DNA from: an uncultured Planctomycetaceae bacterium
Lineage (GTDB): Bacteria; Planctomycetota; Planctomycetia; Gemmatales; Gemmataceae
Assembly: GCA_937888715.1 (NCBI GenBank)
Contig: CALARU010000178.1
Coordinates: 1-64,000 of the forward strand
DNA length: 64,000 nt
Direction: 5' to 3'
Shown: positions 17,969-27,400 of the stretch, in pieces
Numbering within the stretch: position 1 is the stretch's first letter
How the letters are laid out: each line of letters starts with the position of its first letter
Position numbers and translations under genes: made by a program
The notes under the pieces: model-generated
What the model was told of the DNA's origin: nothing
The model's database searches: none
Seen by the model: only the letters and a program-made list of their open reading frames with translations

Positions 17969-19123
17969 ATGGCTTCGTCAAAAAAACCTCTTAACATCGG
18001 CATGATAGGTTATGGATTCATGGGGAAAGCCCATTCCAATGGGTATGTAAAAGCACCATTGTTTTTTGATCTACCCTATAAACCAGTATTAAAAGCTGTT
18101 TGCGCACGCAATGCTGAAAAGGCACAGGCCTTTGCCGATACTTGGGGATACGAAAGCATTGAAACTGATTGGCGCAAACTTATCGAACGCAAAGATATCG
18201 ACGCGATTGATATTTGCACACCCAACAACATTCATGCTGAAATCGCTCTTTATGCTGCAGCCCACAAAAAAATCATCCTTTGCGAAAAGCCATTGGCAAT
18301 GAACGGCGAAGAAGGCCTGAAAATGGTCGAGGCTGTTGAAAAGGCAGGCGTACCAAACATCGTTTGGTACAACTACCGCAGGGTTCCCGCTGTTACCTTT
18401 GCCAAGAAGTTAATCGATGAAGGCCGACTCGGGAAAGTCTTCCATTATCGTGCAAAGTTCCTTCAAGATTGGACCATTAACCCTGAACTCCCGCAAGGAG
18501 GGGCAGGCTTATGGCGACTTGATTCCGAAGCGGCTGGCAGCGGGGTTACAGGCGATCTTCTTGCTCATTGCATCGATACTGCAATCTGGCTTAATGGCTC
18601 GATTCATGATGTTAGCGCAATGACCGAAACCTTTGTCAAACAAAGGCAGCACAACCTTACAGGCAAAATGGAAAAAGTTACCATTGACGATGCCTGCACC
18701 TTCATGGGCCATTTCGAAAATGGATCGCTCGCAAGCTTTGAATCCACCCGCTATGCCCGTGGGCACAAGGCGCTTTACACCTTCGAAATCAATGGTGAAA
18801 ACGCATCTATTTCCTGGGATCTTCACGACCTGCACCGATTGCAGTATTTTGATTACAAAGATGAAGGGCCACTACGCGGCTGGAAATCCATCCATGTAAC
18901 CGATGGCGATCATCCTTACATGGGTAACTGGTGGGTGCCTGGTTTGCAAATCGGTTACGAACATAGTTTTGTTCATGAAGTTGCAGATTTTGTTACTTCA
19001 TTGGGAACTGGAAAACCTGTTGGCCCCACTTTCAGAGATGCTCTTGAAACCCAACGCATTTGCGATGCAGTTTTAGAATCAGCCAAGACCAGTCATTGGG
19101 TTGATGTGAAGAAAGACAAGTAA
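17969..19123 (+). CDS. Gfo/Idh/MocA family oxidoreductase
   Basis: 384 residues. NAD(P)-dependent sugar/polyol dehydrogenase family. The N-terminal Rossmann domain has [17 protein letters not shown] (GxGxxGxxH), then [16 protein letters not shown] and the signature [10 protein letters not shown] near 107-116. The C-terminal domain carries [27 protein letters not shown], the usual catalytic-pocket region with DLLAHCID. There is no export signal. The ATG at 17969 is preferred, with GGAG six bases upstream. Together with the preceding isomerase it fits the oxidation-isomerisation steps of an unidentified sugar or inositol pathway, an inference from context. Confidence 0.93.
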   Translation: MASSKKPLNIGMIGYGFMGKAHSNGYVKAPLFFDLPYKPVLKAVCARNAEKAQAFADTWGYESIETDWRKLIERKDIDAIDICTPNNIHAEIALYAAAHKKIILCEKPLAMNGEEGLKMVEAVEKAGVPNIVWYNYRRVPAVTFAKKLIDEGRLGKVFHYRAKFLQDWTINPELPQGGAGLWRLDSEAAGSGVTGDLLAHCIDTAIWLNGSIHDVSAMTETFVKQRQHNLTGKMEKVTIDDACTFMGHFENGSLASFESTRYARGHKALYTFEINGENASISWDLHDLHRLQYFDYKDEGPLRGWKSIHVTDGDHPYMGNWWVPGLQIGYEHSFVHEVADFVTSLGTGKPVGPTFRDALETQRICDAVLESAKTSHWVDVKKDK

Positions 19124-19141
19124 AAACAAGCTGCTAAAAAC

Positions 19142-19174
19142 AAAAAGCCCGTCAGTCACGACGGGCTTTTTTAT
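19142..19174. terminator. Bidirectional rho-independent terminator
   Basis: AAAAAGCCCGTC (19142-19153) pairs with GACGGGCTTTTTT (19160-19172) around a 6 nt loop. A-tract and T-tract flank the stem, so it can serve both the plus-strand dehydrogenase operon and the convergent minus-strand DUF1501 gene. Confidence 0.9.
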
Positions 19175-19185
19175 TGCTGCTCATC

Positions 19186-20511
19186 CTAACTATAAACCCT
19201 GCCAATCGGAGATACCGTGCTAGGCAATATAGGGTTTGGTCTACCGCTGATATCCACCACCATCGCATGTGGATCGATCCCCATGTTACTGTAGATGGTT
19301 GCAAGAACATCAAGATAGTTAATGGGATAATCTTTGGCTGAACCAGCGCTGCTATCGGTTGATCCGATAACCTGTCCGGTTTTCATTCCGCCACCCGCAA
19401 GCAATGCGAAATTCACTCTAGACCAATGATCTCTACCCGCATCTTTATTGATTTTTGGAGTTCTGCCAAATTCACCCCACACACAAACAGTAGTGGTTTT
19501 ATCCATCCCCCGTGCATATATATCTTCGATGAGTGCAGAAACTCCTTGATCAAAAGTAGGCAAATGCTGCTTCATATGCTTAAAGTTGTTACCATGCGTA
19601 TCCCAAAATCCATAGGCAACCGTCACACAGCGGGACCCCGCTTCAACAAGCCTACGGGCCATTAGAAGTTGATCGTTCCAAAGCGGGCCGCCATCGCCCA
19701 AATGCTTGCTGGAGCCTTTGCCGTAGCGCTCACGCACTTTCGAAGGTTCCTTAGTCACATCGATGGCTTCAACCAACTTGCTAGAAGTAAGAACTTCAAA
19801 AGCACGCTGATAATTCTGGTTCATGCCAGAAACTTCCAACCGATCTGCATTCCTACGGAAAGCATCAACCTGATCCAGAAGGATTTTACGGTCTTCAAAG
19901 CGACTTGAAGTCAACCCTTGAAGCTTCATGTTATCTATGCCCTCGCCATCCAACCTGACACCGGAGGATGCTCTGCCGAGAAACCCGGAACTTGGACTGT
20001 TGTAGGGTTTATGCTGCATGGTTGGAAAAAGATCGACAAACGCAGGCACCGAGGGATTGACCTGACCTTGAACCTTGGAAATCACTGAACCAAAGTGGGG
20101 TTTATTATCTCGTTTGGTAACCGACATTGGGTACCCCGTGGTACTCTGAAAACTTGAGTGCTCATCAATTTGACCAACAAGAGATCTTAATACAATGTAT
20201 TTATCAACACATGCTGCAAGTCTGGGCAGATGCTCGCATACTTCGATACCTGAAACATTGGTTGGGATGGGTTTGAATTCGCCCCGGACTTCAGTAGGCG
20301 CATTTGGTTTAAGATCAAAACTATCCTGATGAGCCATCCCGCCTGAAAGATAAATCATAATGACAGAACGCTGATTACCCTTAATATTCGAAGCTGCTTC
20401 GGCTTGAAAAATTCCGGGTAGGGTAACGCCAAAGGGTGCCAATGCCCCTATGCGCAGGAAATTCCGCCTGTTGACGCCATCGCAAAAATTATTCATCGGT
20501 GTATTATTCAT
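19186..20511 (-). CDS. DUF1501 family protein, Tat-exported
   Basis: 441 residues. A clear twin-arginine signal (NRRNFLRIGALAPFGVTLPG, residues 14-33) precedes the DUF1501 body. Family motifs are YLSGGMAHQDSFDLKPNAPTE (about 54-74), GFWDTHGNNFKHM (about 300) and WGEFGRTPKINKDAGRDHW (about 340). Unlike the copy at 646-1923, no DUF1549/DUF1553 partner is adjacent, so it belongs to the orphan type. The enzyme activity is unknown. A G-rich GGGTAG lies just upstream of the ATG. It shares a bidirectional terminator with the convergent dehydrogenase operon. Confidence 0.92.
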   Translation of the reverse strand: MNNTPMNNFCDGVNRRNFLRIGALAPFGVTLPGIFQAEAASNIKGNQRSVIMIYLSGGMAHQDSFDLKPNAPTEVRGEFKPIPTNVSGIEVCEHLPRLAACVDKYIVLRSLVGQIDEHSSFQSTTGYPMSVTKRDNKPHFGSVISKVQGQVNPSVPAFVDLFPTMQHKPYNSPSSGFLGRASSGVRLDGEGIDNMKLQGLTSSRFEDRKILLDQVDAFRRNADRLEVSGMNQNYQRAFEVLTSSKLVEAIDVTKEPSKVRERYGKGSSKHLGDGGPLWNDQLLMARRLVEAGSRCVTVAYGFWDTHGNNFKHMKQHLPTFDQGVSALIEDIYARGMDKTTTVCVWGEFGRTPKINKDAGRDHWSRVNFALLAGGGMKTGQVIGSTDSSAGSAKDYPINYLDVLATIYSNMGIDPHAMVVDISGRPNPILPSTVSPIGRVYS

Positions 20512-20725
20512 GACTACCCTCTTGGTGTGCTACCTAGATAATATAGCACTATTTCGAACCATCGGGAAATGTTAAACCCTAAATTCCAAGCTTTTTAGCC
20601 CTCTTCTTCATTCGACAATCCCACCCTTATCCTTAAATCCGAACCCTACACCAATTACGAAGTTTATTGAAATTTTTTCAGTTAGAAACAGTCTATTACG
20701 CTTAAAACCGCATACATTAAGAATT

Positions 20726-21187
20726 ATGCATATTATTTTCATTGATGCTGATGCCTGCCCGGTCAAGGACGAAATTTATCGCGTCGCCTGCAGATATTCC
20801 ATGCGAGTTGAAGTCGTAGCCAATTCCACCATGCGGGTACCTGCCAACCCGTTGTTCACCATGGTAGTTCGTCCAGGATTTGGAACTGCAGATGATTGGA
20901 TTGCTGAGAACACGGGCCCGGGCGATCTTGTCATTACTGCAGATATCCCCCTTGCTGCCCGCTGCCTCGAAAAAGGTTCGCTCGTTCTCAATGCCAAAGG
21001 GAAACAATTTACAGAAAACGACATAGGCACAGCTCTGGGAATGCGCAGCCTAATGGAAGAACTTCGCCAAAGTAATTTGGTTTCGGGGGGCCCTTCCCCA
21101 ATGGGAGCAAAGGATCGCTCTAAATTTCTTTCCAAATTTGATGAGCTTATTAATGCAGTTCGAAAAGCATTCCCGCCACGCAAATAA
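20726..21187 (+). CDS. YaiI/YqxD family protein (UPF0178, DUF188)
   Basis: 153 residues, the usual length. Family motifs: IFIDADACPVKDEIYRVA at the start, VVRPGFGTADDWIAE near 50, GDLVITADIPLAARCLEKG near 72, and DRSKFLSKFDELI at the end. The conserved aspartates (DADACPVK, DDWI, TADIPLA) suggest a PIN-like metal-binding fold; the physiological role is unknown. Single gene, divergent from the orphan DUF1501 gene. Confidence 0.93.
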   Translation: MHIIFIDADACPVKDEIYRVACRYSMRVEVVANSTMRVPANPLFTMVVRPGFGTADDWIAENTGPGDLVITADIPLAARCLEKGSLVLNAKGKQFTENDIGTALGMRSLMEELRQSNLVSGGPSPMGAKDRSKFLSKFDELINAVRKAFPPRK

Positions 21188-21309
21188 TTCGCTTCTCCCG
21201 AATCTCGCACCTTGATAAATAGCACCTAAAATCTTCAATCAACTGGATTATTACAAATAGATTGTACATAATTAATCTTTTGTTACTGATCTTTAAGAGG
21301 AGAGATATC

Positions 21310-22236
21310 ATGAACAACTTATCACGCAGAAGCTTGCTTGCTGGCGCAACGATCATCGGGCTATCCGGTACAGAAGTGCTGGCATTTGCAGACAATAAAA
21401 AACCCTTCAAATTCATGCTGAACACCAGCACCATCCGCGGGCAGAAACTTCCCCTTAAAGAGCAGGTCGAGGTTGCTGCTAAGGCTGGGTACGATGCCAT
21501 CGAACCTTGGATTAGCGATATTGACCAATTCATCAAAGATGGTGGAAACCTCAAGGATATGGGCAAGCGAATTAAAGATAGTGGCATGACCATGGAAAGT
21601 GCCATCGGTTTCTTCGAATGGATTGTTGACGATGAAGAAAAGCGAAAACAGGCAATCGAGCTTGCAAAAAAGACCATGGATAATTTGGCACAGCTAGGTG
21701 GAAAAAGGCTTGCTGCGCCCCCTGTTGGTGCTACCAACAAGCCTGGGATTGATCTATATGCTGCAGCCCAGCGATACCGGGCATTGCTTATAGCAGCGAG
21801 TTCTACGGGAGTGATCCCGCAGGTTGAGCTTTGGGGCTTTTCAAAAAACCTGAGCAAACTTGGGGAAGTAGCTTTGGTTGCAATCGAGGCCAAGCACAAA
21901 GATGCCTGCATCCTAGCGGATGTTTACCATTTGTTTAAAGGCGGGTCTGATTTCGAAGGCCTTAAACAACTTGGGCAGGGTGCGCTTCAGGTTTTCCACA
22001 TGAATGATTACCCCAAGAATTTAAACTCGACCGAGATTCAAGATAAGGATCGGGTTTATCCCGGCGATGGTATTGCACCTTTAACAACCATGCTGAAAAC
22101 TTTATGCGACAATGGGTTTAATGGTTTTCTTTCGTTAGAGCTATTCAATCGAGACTATTGGATGCAGGATGCGAACTTGGTTGCAAAAACCGGGCTCGAG
22201 AAAATGAAAGAGGTCGTGCAAAAAAGTTTAAGTTAA
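21310..22236 (+). CDS. Exported sugar phosphate isomerase/epimerase
   Basis: 308 residues. It begins with a Tat-like signal (SRRSLLAGATIIGLSGTEVLAFA), so the protein is probably exported, a feature common for planctomycete isomerases of this fold. The TIM barrel shows YDAIEPWISD (about 60), VPQVELWGFS-like strand with E (about 176), ACILADVYHLFKGGSDF (about 200), LQVFHMNDYP (about 225), RVYPGDGIAPL and GFNGFLSLELFN near the end. These are metal ligands typical of the family. ATG at 21310 is chosen for AAGAGGAGAG upstream. Substrate unknown. Confidence 0.88.
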   Translation: MNNLSRRSLLAGATIIGLSGTEVLAFADNKKPFKFMLNTSTIRGQKLPLKEQVEVAAKAGYDAIEPWISDIDQFIKDGGNLKDMGKRIKDSGMTMESAIGFFEWIVDDEEKRKQAIELAKKTMDNLAQLGGKRLAAPPVGATNKPGIDLYAAAQRYRALLIAASSTGVIPQVELWGFSKNLSKLGEVALVAIEAKHKDACILADVYHLFKGGSDFEGLKQLGQGALQVFHMNDYPKNLNSTEIQDKDRVYPGDGIAPLTTMLKTLCDNGFNGFLSLELFNRDYWMQDANLVAKTGLEKMKEVVQKSLS

Positions 22237-22265
22237 CTCGCTACTAATAAAGTCCTTACTATTTT

Positions 22266-22318
22266 AAGGGAGGAAAAGCGGCAATCCTCTTGCCCCGCTT
22301 TCCTCCTTTATCTATTTC
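22266..22318 (+). terminator. Rho-independent terminator
   Basis: GGAGGAAAAGCGGCAA (22269-22284) pairs with TTGCCCCGCTTTCCTCC (22290-22306), with two one-base bulges and a 5 nt loop. TTTATCTATTT follows. It closes the exported isomerase gene. Confidence 0.85.
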
Positions 22319-22466
22319 CATGAATATCTCTCGCTTTTACCAACCCTTCTCGACTTGACTTGATTCTTCAAATAGGTATTGTTCCCAACTTCATGAGATG
22401 GTGTAAAGATTTTTCCGCCGGTAGGTTTTCTTACTGGTCCTTTGGTTCGAGACGGAAGGTGTATTC

Positions 22467-24365
22467 ATGCGAAGTAAATCATATATGAAAAAGAAATCAC
22501 CCAAGGCTATTCACTGGAGCATGGCATTAGTGCTTGCTTTCCTATCAGTTCTGCCCGGATGCATGCATCAAACCCCAAGGTTAGTTGCGGAAGAAGAAAC
22601 GGAGCGCGATCGCTACGGAGTTCGCACACTGGGCGAATTTTGTACGGTCGGAAATGCAGACCCTCTTCCTTTAGGCGGGATTGGATTAGTGGTAGGGCTA
22701 GATGGAACAGGAGCTGCCCCCACCAGTGATGCCAATCGAACCATGCTGGAAGACGATCTTCGCAAACAAGGCGTTCGAAATATTAAAACAATGCTTGCAA
22801 GCAATACAGTAGCTTTGGTAATGATTTCTGCATCTATACCACCGGGAACCCGCAAGGGCGATGCCTTGGATATCGAAGTAACTCTACCGCCTCGCAGCAA
22901 GGCTACAAGCATACAAGGTGGATATCTAAAAGAGTGCATTTTATATAACTACGATTTTGCAAAGAATCTTTCTCCGACATACACGGGCCCCAAAGGCACT
23001 TTGCGAGGCCACCCTGTTGCAAGGGCTGAAGGTCCACTTTTAGTGGGATTTAGCAAGGCAGGTGAAGATGATGAAGGCAGGGTAAAATCGGGCAGAATTT
23101 GGGGAGGTGGAAAAACACAAATTGACTGGCCCTTTACTCTTATTCTGAATCAGGACCAGCAATTTGCCCGTGTATCTGGCATGATTTCTGATCAGGTAAA
23201 TGAAACTTTCCAAATCAGCAAAGGCGATCCAGGCGCTGTTATTGCCAGCACTAAAAACAATATCTCCGTTTCATTAAGGGTTCCCACACAGTACAAATTA
23301 AATCATCCACGATTTCTTAGAGTGGTAAGGCTCATCCCCACCAGAGAAAACGATGCAGGTAAAGGCGGACAAGGACGCGCCAACTACATCAAAAAACTTA
23401 ATGAAGACCTTATGGACCCTAGTCGTTGCGTAACAGCAGCACTTAGACTTGAAGCATTAGGGCAAGAAACCATTAACACTTTAAAAAATGGCCTTAAGAA
23501 CGAACATCCATTGATTCGATTTAGTTCTGCAGAATCGCTGGCTTATTTGGGCAGCCCTTCTTGTGGTGAAGAATTGGCCCGATCCGTTATTGATCAACCC
23601 ATGCTCAGGGCTTTTTCCCTTACCGCTATGGCCTCACTTGATGAAGCGATTTGCCAGGTAAAATTACGCGAAATTCTATACTCATGCTCAGATGATGAAA
23701 CCCGCTATGGGGCATTCCGTGCCTTACGGGCACTTGACGAAAAGAATGAAACAATTCAAGGCGAATTTTTGAACGAATCATTCTGGCTGCATCGGGTTTC
23801 ACCTGACACGCCTGGCATGGTTCATATCTCCACAAGTAAGCGCCCAGAGATCGTTTTGTTTGGCAAAGAACCAGCCTTTAGGCCTCCTTTCGCGTTGCTT
23901 GCAGGTGAATTCACCCTTACCTCCGGCAAAGATGATGAAAAATGTAATATCTCGCGCATTCCTCTACGGAGCGGTAAAACCATTAGGAAATCAACGGGCT
24001 TAACCGTCAGTGAGATACTTCAAACTTTGGCAGATATGGGGGCCCTTTACCCAGATGTCACTGAACTGCTTCGCCAAGCTGATACGACTCAAGCCCTTAC
24101 TTGCAGGGTAAGAAATGATGCACTTCCCCAGGCTGTTTCGGTGTATGATTTGGTTAAGGCTGGTAAAATGAAAAAAGGAAAAACCGACGAAATCGGACTT
24201 GCAATGGACGCCAGACCCGATCCTTCTGCAACCCCGAATTTATATGCCCCTGTTAAACCTTTGAGTTTTTCAAACGCTGAAGATCAGGAAGCTCTGCTAA
24301 ACAAAAAAACAACTACCAATGATAAAGCAACTGCAGAGCGATTAAAAAATGGGCAGGACAAATAA
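22467..24365 (+). CDS. FlgI-domain lipoprotein with HEAT-like repeats
   Basis: 632 residues. The N-terminus is a lipoprotein signal with lipobox LPGC (C32). Residues about 55-310 match the flagellar P-ring protein FlgI: GGIGLVVGLDGTGAAP, SNTVALVMISASIPPGTRKGDALDIEVTLPP, ATSIQGGYL. About 320-430 looks like HEAT repeats (LRLEALGQ, LKNEHPLIRFSSAESLAYLGSP, YGAFRALRALD). A further region of about 200 residues has no family I know. No flagellar gene is nearby, so a non-flagellar envelope role is likely. It sits 59 bp upstream of smc, separated by a perfect small palindrome. Confidence 0.85.
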   Translation: MRSKSYMKKKSPKAIHWSMALVLAFLSVLPGCMHQTPRLVAEEETERDRYGVRTLGEFCTVGNADPLPLGGIGLVVGLDGTGAAPTSDANRTMLEDDLRKQGVRNIKTMLASNTVALVMISASIPPGTRKGDALDIEVTLPPRSKATSIQGGYLKECILYNYDFAKNLSPTYTGPKGTLRGHPVARAEGPLLVGFSKAGEDDEGRVKSGRIWGGGKTQIDWPFTLILNQDQQFARVSGMISDQVNETFQISKGDPGAVIASTKNNISVSLRVPTQYKLNHPRFLRVVRLIPTRENDAGKGGQGRANYIKKLNEDLMDPSRCVTAALRLEALGQETINTLKNGLKNEHPLIRFSSAESLAYLGSPSCGEELARSVIDQPMLRAFSLTAMASLDEAICQVKLREILYSCSDDETRYGAFRALRALDEKNETIQGEFLNESFWLHRVSPDTPGMVHISTSKRPEIVLFGKEPAFRPPFALLAGEFTLTSGKDDEKCNISRIPLRSGKTIRKSTGLTVSEILQTLADMGALYPDVTELLRQADTTQALTCRVRNDALPQAVSVYDLVKAGKMKKGKTDEIGLAMDARPDPSATPNLYAPVKPLSFSNAEDQEALLNKKTTTNDKATAERLKNGQDK

Positions 24366-24381
24366 TTTATTACTGGGGGCG

Positions 24382-24400
24382 CCAGGGCATCTTGCCCTGG
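24382..24400. repeat. CCAGGGCA palindrome between FlgI-like gene and smc
   Basis: CCAGGGCA (24382-24389) and TGCCCTGG (24393-24400) form a perfect 8 bp stem with a TCT loop. It resembles the hairpins at 291-309 in size and style. No T-tract follows. It could attenuate read-through into smc or be another copy of a dispersed hairpin family. Confidence 0.6.
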
Positions 24401-24424
24401 GCTATACCTTAAACGGAATTCTGC

Positions 24425-27400
24425 ATGCTAAAAAGTTTGGAATTAATCGGCTTCAAATCCTTTGCCGATAAAACAGACTTTAATTTCCCGCTTGGCATCA
24501 CTGCCATTGTTGGGCCCAATGGTTCGGGCAAAAGCAATATTGTCGATGCGATCCGCTGGGTACTAGGCGAACAAAGCGCCCGCAGCCTTCGCGGTGGCGA
24601 GATGACTGATGTTATCTTCAACGGTTCTGCATCGCGAAAAGGCAATGGCCTTGCTGAAGTTTCTCTCCTCTTTGACAACACAAAAAAAATATTCCAAACA
24701 GAAAGTGCCGAAGTCCAAGTAACTCGCAGAGTTTACAGAAATGGCGATAGTGAATACCTGATTAACCGCAAAACATGCAGGCTCAAAGATATAAAAGATT
24801 TATTCATGGGTAGCGGGGCTGGTTCAGATGCTTACTGTATTATCGAACAGGGCAAAGTTGACGGTCTTTTGCAATCTTCCCCTAAAGACCGAAGAATCAT
24901 ATTTGATGAAGCTGCAGGCATCAGCCGTTTTAAAGTAAAAAAACTTGAATCGCTTCGAAGGTTGGAACGAGTTGATCAAAATGTTGAACGCCTCAAGGAT
25001 ATTTTGGAAGAAGTAGAAAGGCAATTAAAAACAGTACGGTTGCAAGCAACGAAGGCACAGAAATGGCAGGAATATTCTGAAAGGCTAAAAGAATTACGAC
25101 TAAACCTTGGGCTTCAGGAATACTCTCAGCTCACAGAAAACCTCGAATCGGAATATGCCAAGCTTTCCTCTCTTAAAAACGAATTGGAACAAGGTTTTTC
25201 GGAAACCGATGAACTCGAGAAAAAGGCTCGGGAAAAAGAATCTCTGGTAGCCCAACTGGATGAACAAATACGAAGCGGAGATCTATTGATTTCTGAAGCC
25301 AGGCAAAATATAGCTGCGGGCGACTCTTCGAAAAAAAGCGACCGCGACTCTCTCGAAAATTCTGAACGAGACCTCCTTCAGGCACGCAAATCTCTGATGG
25401 ATCACAACAAAAGATTATCCCTCTTGGAATCTCAACTTGATTCTCTCAGGCAGGAAGCCGAACTTGCAGAATCGAATTGCGCTGACTCAAAACTAATCGT
25501 CGAAACTCTCGAAAAAGCAGAAAAAGAAGCGTCCGAAGAAGATTCTGCCCTCCGTATTTCAGTCTTAAAATCTAAGGAAGAACACCTTGAGAATATGCGC
25601 ATGCTTGCGCAACTGCAAAACGCCCTTACAGGCTCCAGAGCCAAACTGGAATCTTATCATCGGGAAGCAGAAAGGCTTCGGCAACGTAACGAAAACACCG
25701 TAGGAAGCCTTGCAGTTCTAGACGCAGAACTTGGTGAATTGACAATCGCTGACGAAATTTTACAAATAAGGTTGGCAGCATCAAAGACAACACTTCTTGA
25801 TTTGGGAAAAGAAAAAGAAGCATTGGAGTTGGCACGAGACCAATTCGCCAAAGAAGTTTCGGAATTTCAGGCGAATCGAAGTGGCACCGTCAGCCGCCTT
25901 GAAGTTCTTGAAGGATTAGAAAAAAGTTTGGAAGGCTTTGGCGTTGGGCTTAAAGAAATTCTTGAACTTAGCAAAGACCCATCTTCACTTTTATGGAACA
26001 CCATTCTGGGCGTTGTTGCTGATTTCCTCGAAGTATCAACGGAATTTGCAGTGCTCATCGATCTTGCTCTTGGTGAAAAATCACAACGCATTCTTGTGCA
26101 GGATCAAGAATCTCTGATCAAAGCCCTGGCATTGAACTCAGAGGCTTTTTCAAGCAGGATTTCTTTCCAAGGTTTTTTACAAAACAATATTCAAGTTACT
26201 AATTCCTCATCTGAAACATCGATTCTAGTAGAGAATCAACCCGATATCGTTGGTTGGGCCCATGAGTTTGTTAAATGTAACAATCCAGATTTCCCGAATC
26301 TGCCTCTATGGCTTTTGGGAAAAACACTGATTGTTAAATCCTTGGATTTTGCAAGAACGCTTTCCGCATCTCATCCTTCGATTAGATTTTTAACCCTTTT
26401 TGGCGAAATCCTCGAACCTGATGGCACCCTAACCATGGGAACCCATCATGCGGAAACAGGCCTTCTTTCCCGTAAAGCGGAACTAAGAGAATTAAAAAAC
26501 ACTCTTATTCAAATTGAAGATTCCATTGTTTTGGCTCAATCCAGTTTGGATGAAACAAAAAGCGCAATCTCACTTGCAGATATTCGAATTGAAAATCAGA
26601 GACGCGATATTGATATCCTTTCGGAACAGTTGAGCGATCTTAGGGCCAGAATCGAACGACAAAAACAGCGCAAGGACGGAATGGATGAAGAATTAAAAGT
26701 CAGTGGCAACGAACTGAGGAACCTTGATGATGACACAGAAAAAGAAACCAAGGAACTGGAAGCTTTTAAAAAGCAGGCTGAAGAACTTGAAGTAGTTTGC
26801 CTAAAGATGGAAGAACTCGTAAAGGTTGGGGAAGAAAGACTACGGGACATCGAACTCCAAAGACGGGCGAGAACCGAAAAAACCACTGCAGCAAGAGTTG
26901 CTTTTGCCCAAGCCGAAGAACGAGCTGAAGCTTTTAAAACCAGATTCAATTCTGCAAACGACGAGCAAACAGACAGAAAAACTGAACAAAACCGTACCCT
27001 TACACAAATTCTAGAAATTAAATCACGATCAGACACTCTGAATCTTTCAATCCTCAATGTTACCTCACAACTTGCAATATGGTTTCTGAAAAAAGATCAA
27101 GCCGAAGAAAAGGCCCGATTTCTTTTATTGGAAAAAGCCAAAGCAGTTAAAGAAAAAGAAACATTTGCATCGAAGGCTTATTCCGACAGATCAGCGTGGA
27201 GAAATAAACAAGAGTTGGTGCATGGTCGCGAATTGGCAGTCAACGACCTCCAAATCCGACGCGACTCTTTATGTAGTCGAATGAAAGATGATTACGAAAT
27301 TAATCTTGACGAACTTTATTTGCAAAGGCAGGTCCCAGCAGAAGGCACTGACCAAATTAATTCAATGCCTCCAATAGAAACGACTGTAATTGCTGATGAA

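Noticed and set aside
21150-21911. Long minus-strand frame antisense to the exported isomerase
   Set aside because: Serine- and leucine-rich reverse reading of a real gene; no domain seen.
22380-22466. Possible tRNA-like GGTTCGAGAC element
   Set aside because: The surrounding sequence does not fold into a cloverleaf and has no acceptor stem.
26596-27057. Serine-rich minus-strand frame inside smc
   Set aside because: Antisense of the acidic coiled coil of SMC, which yields Ser/Arg/Leu-rich reading.
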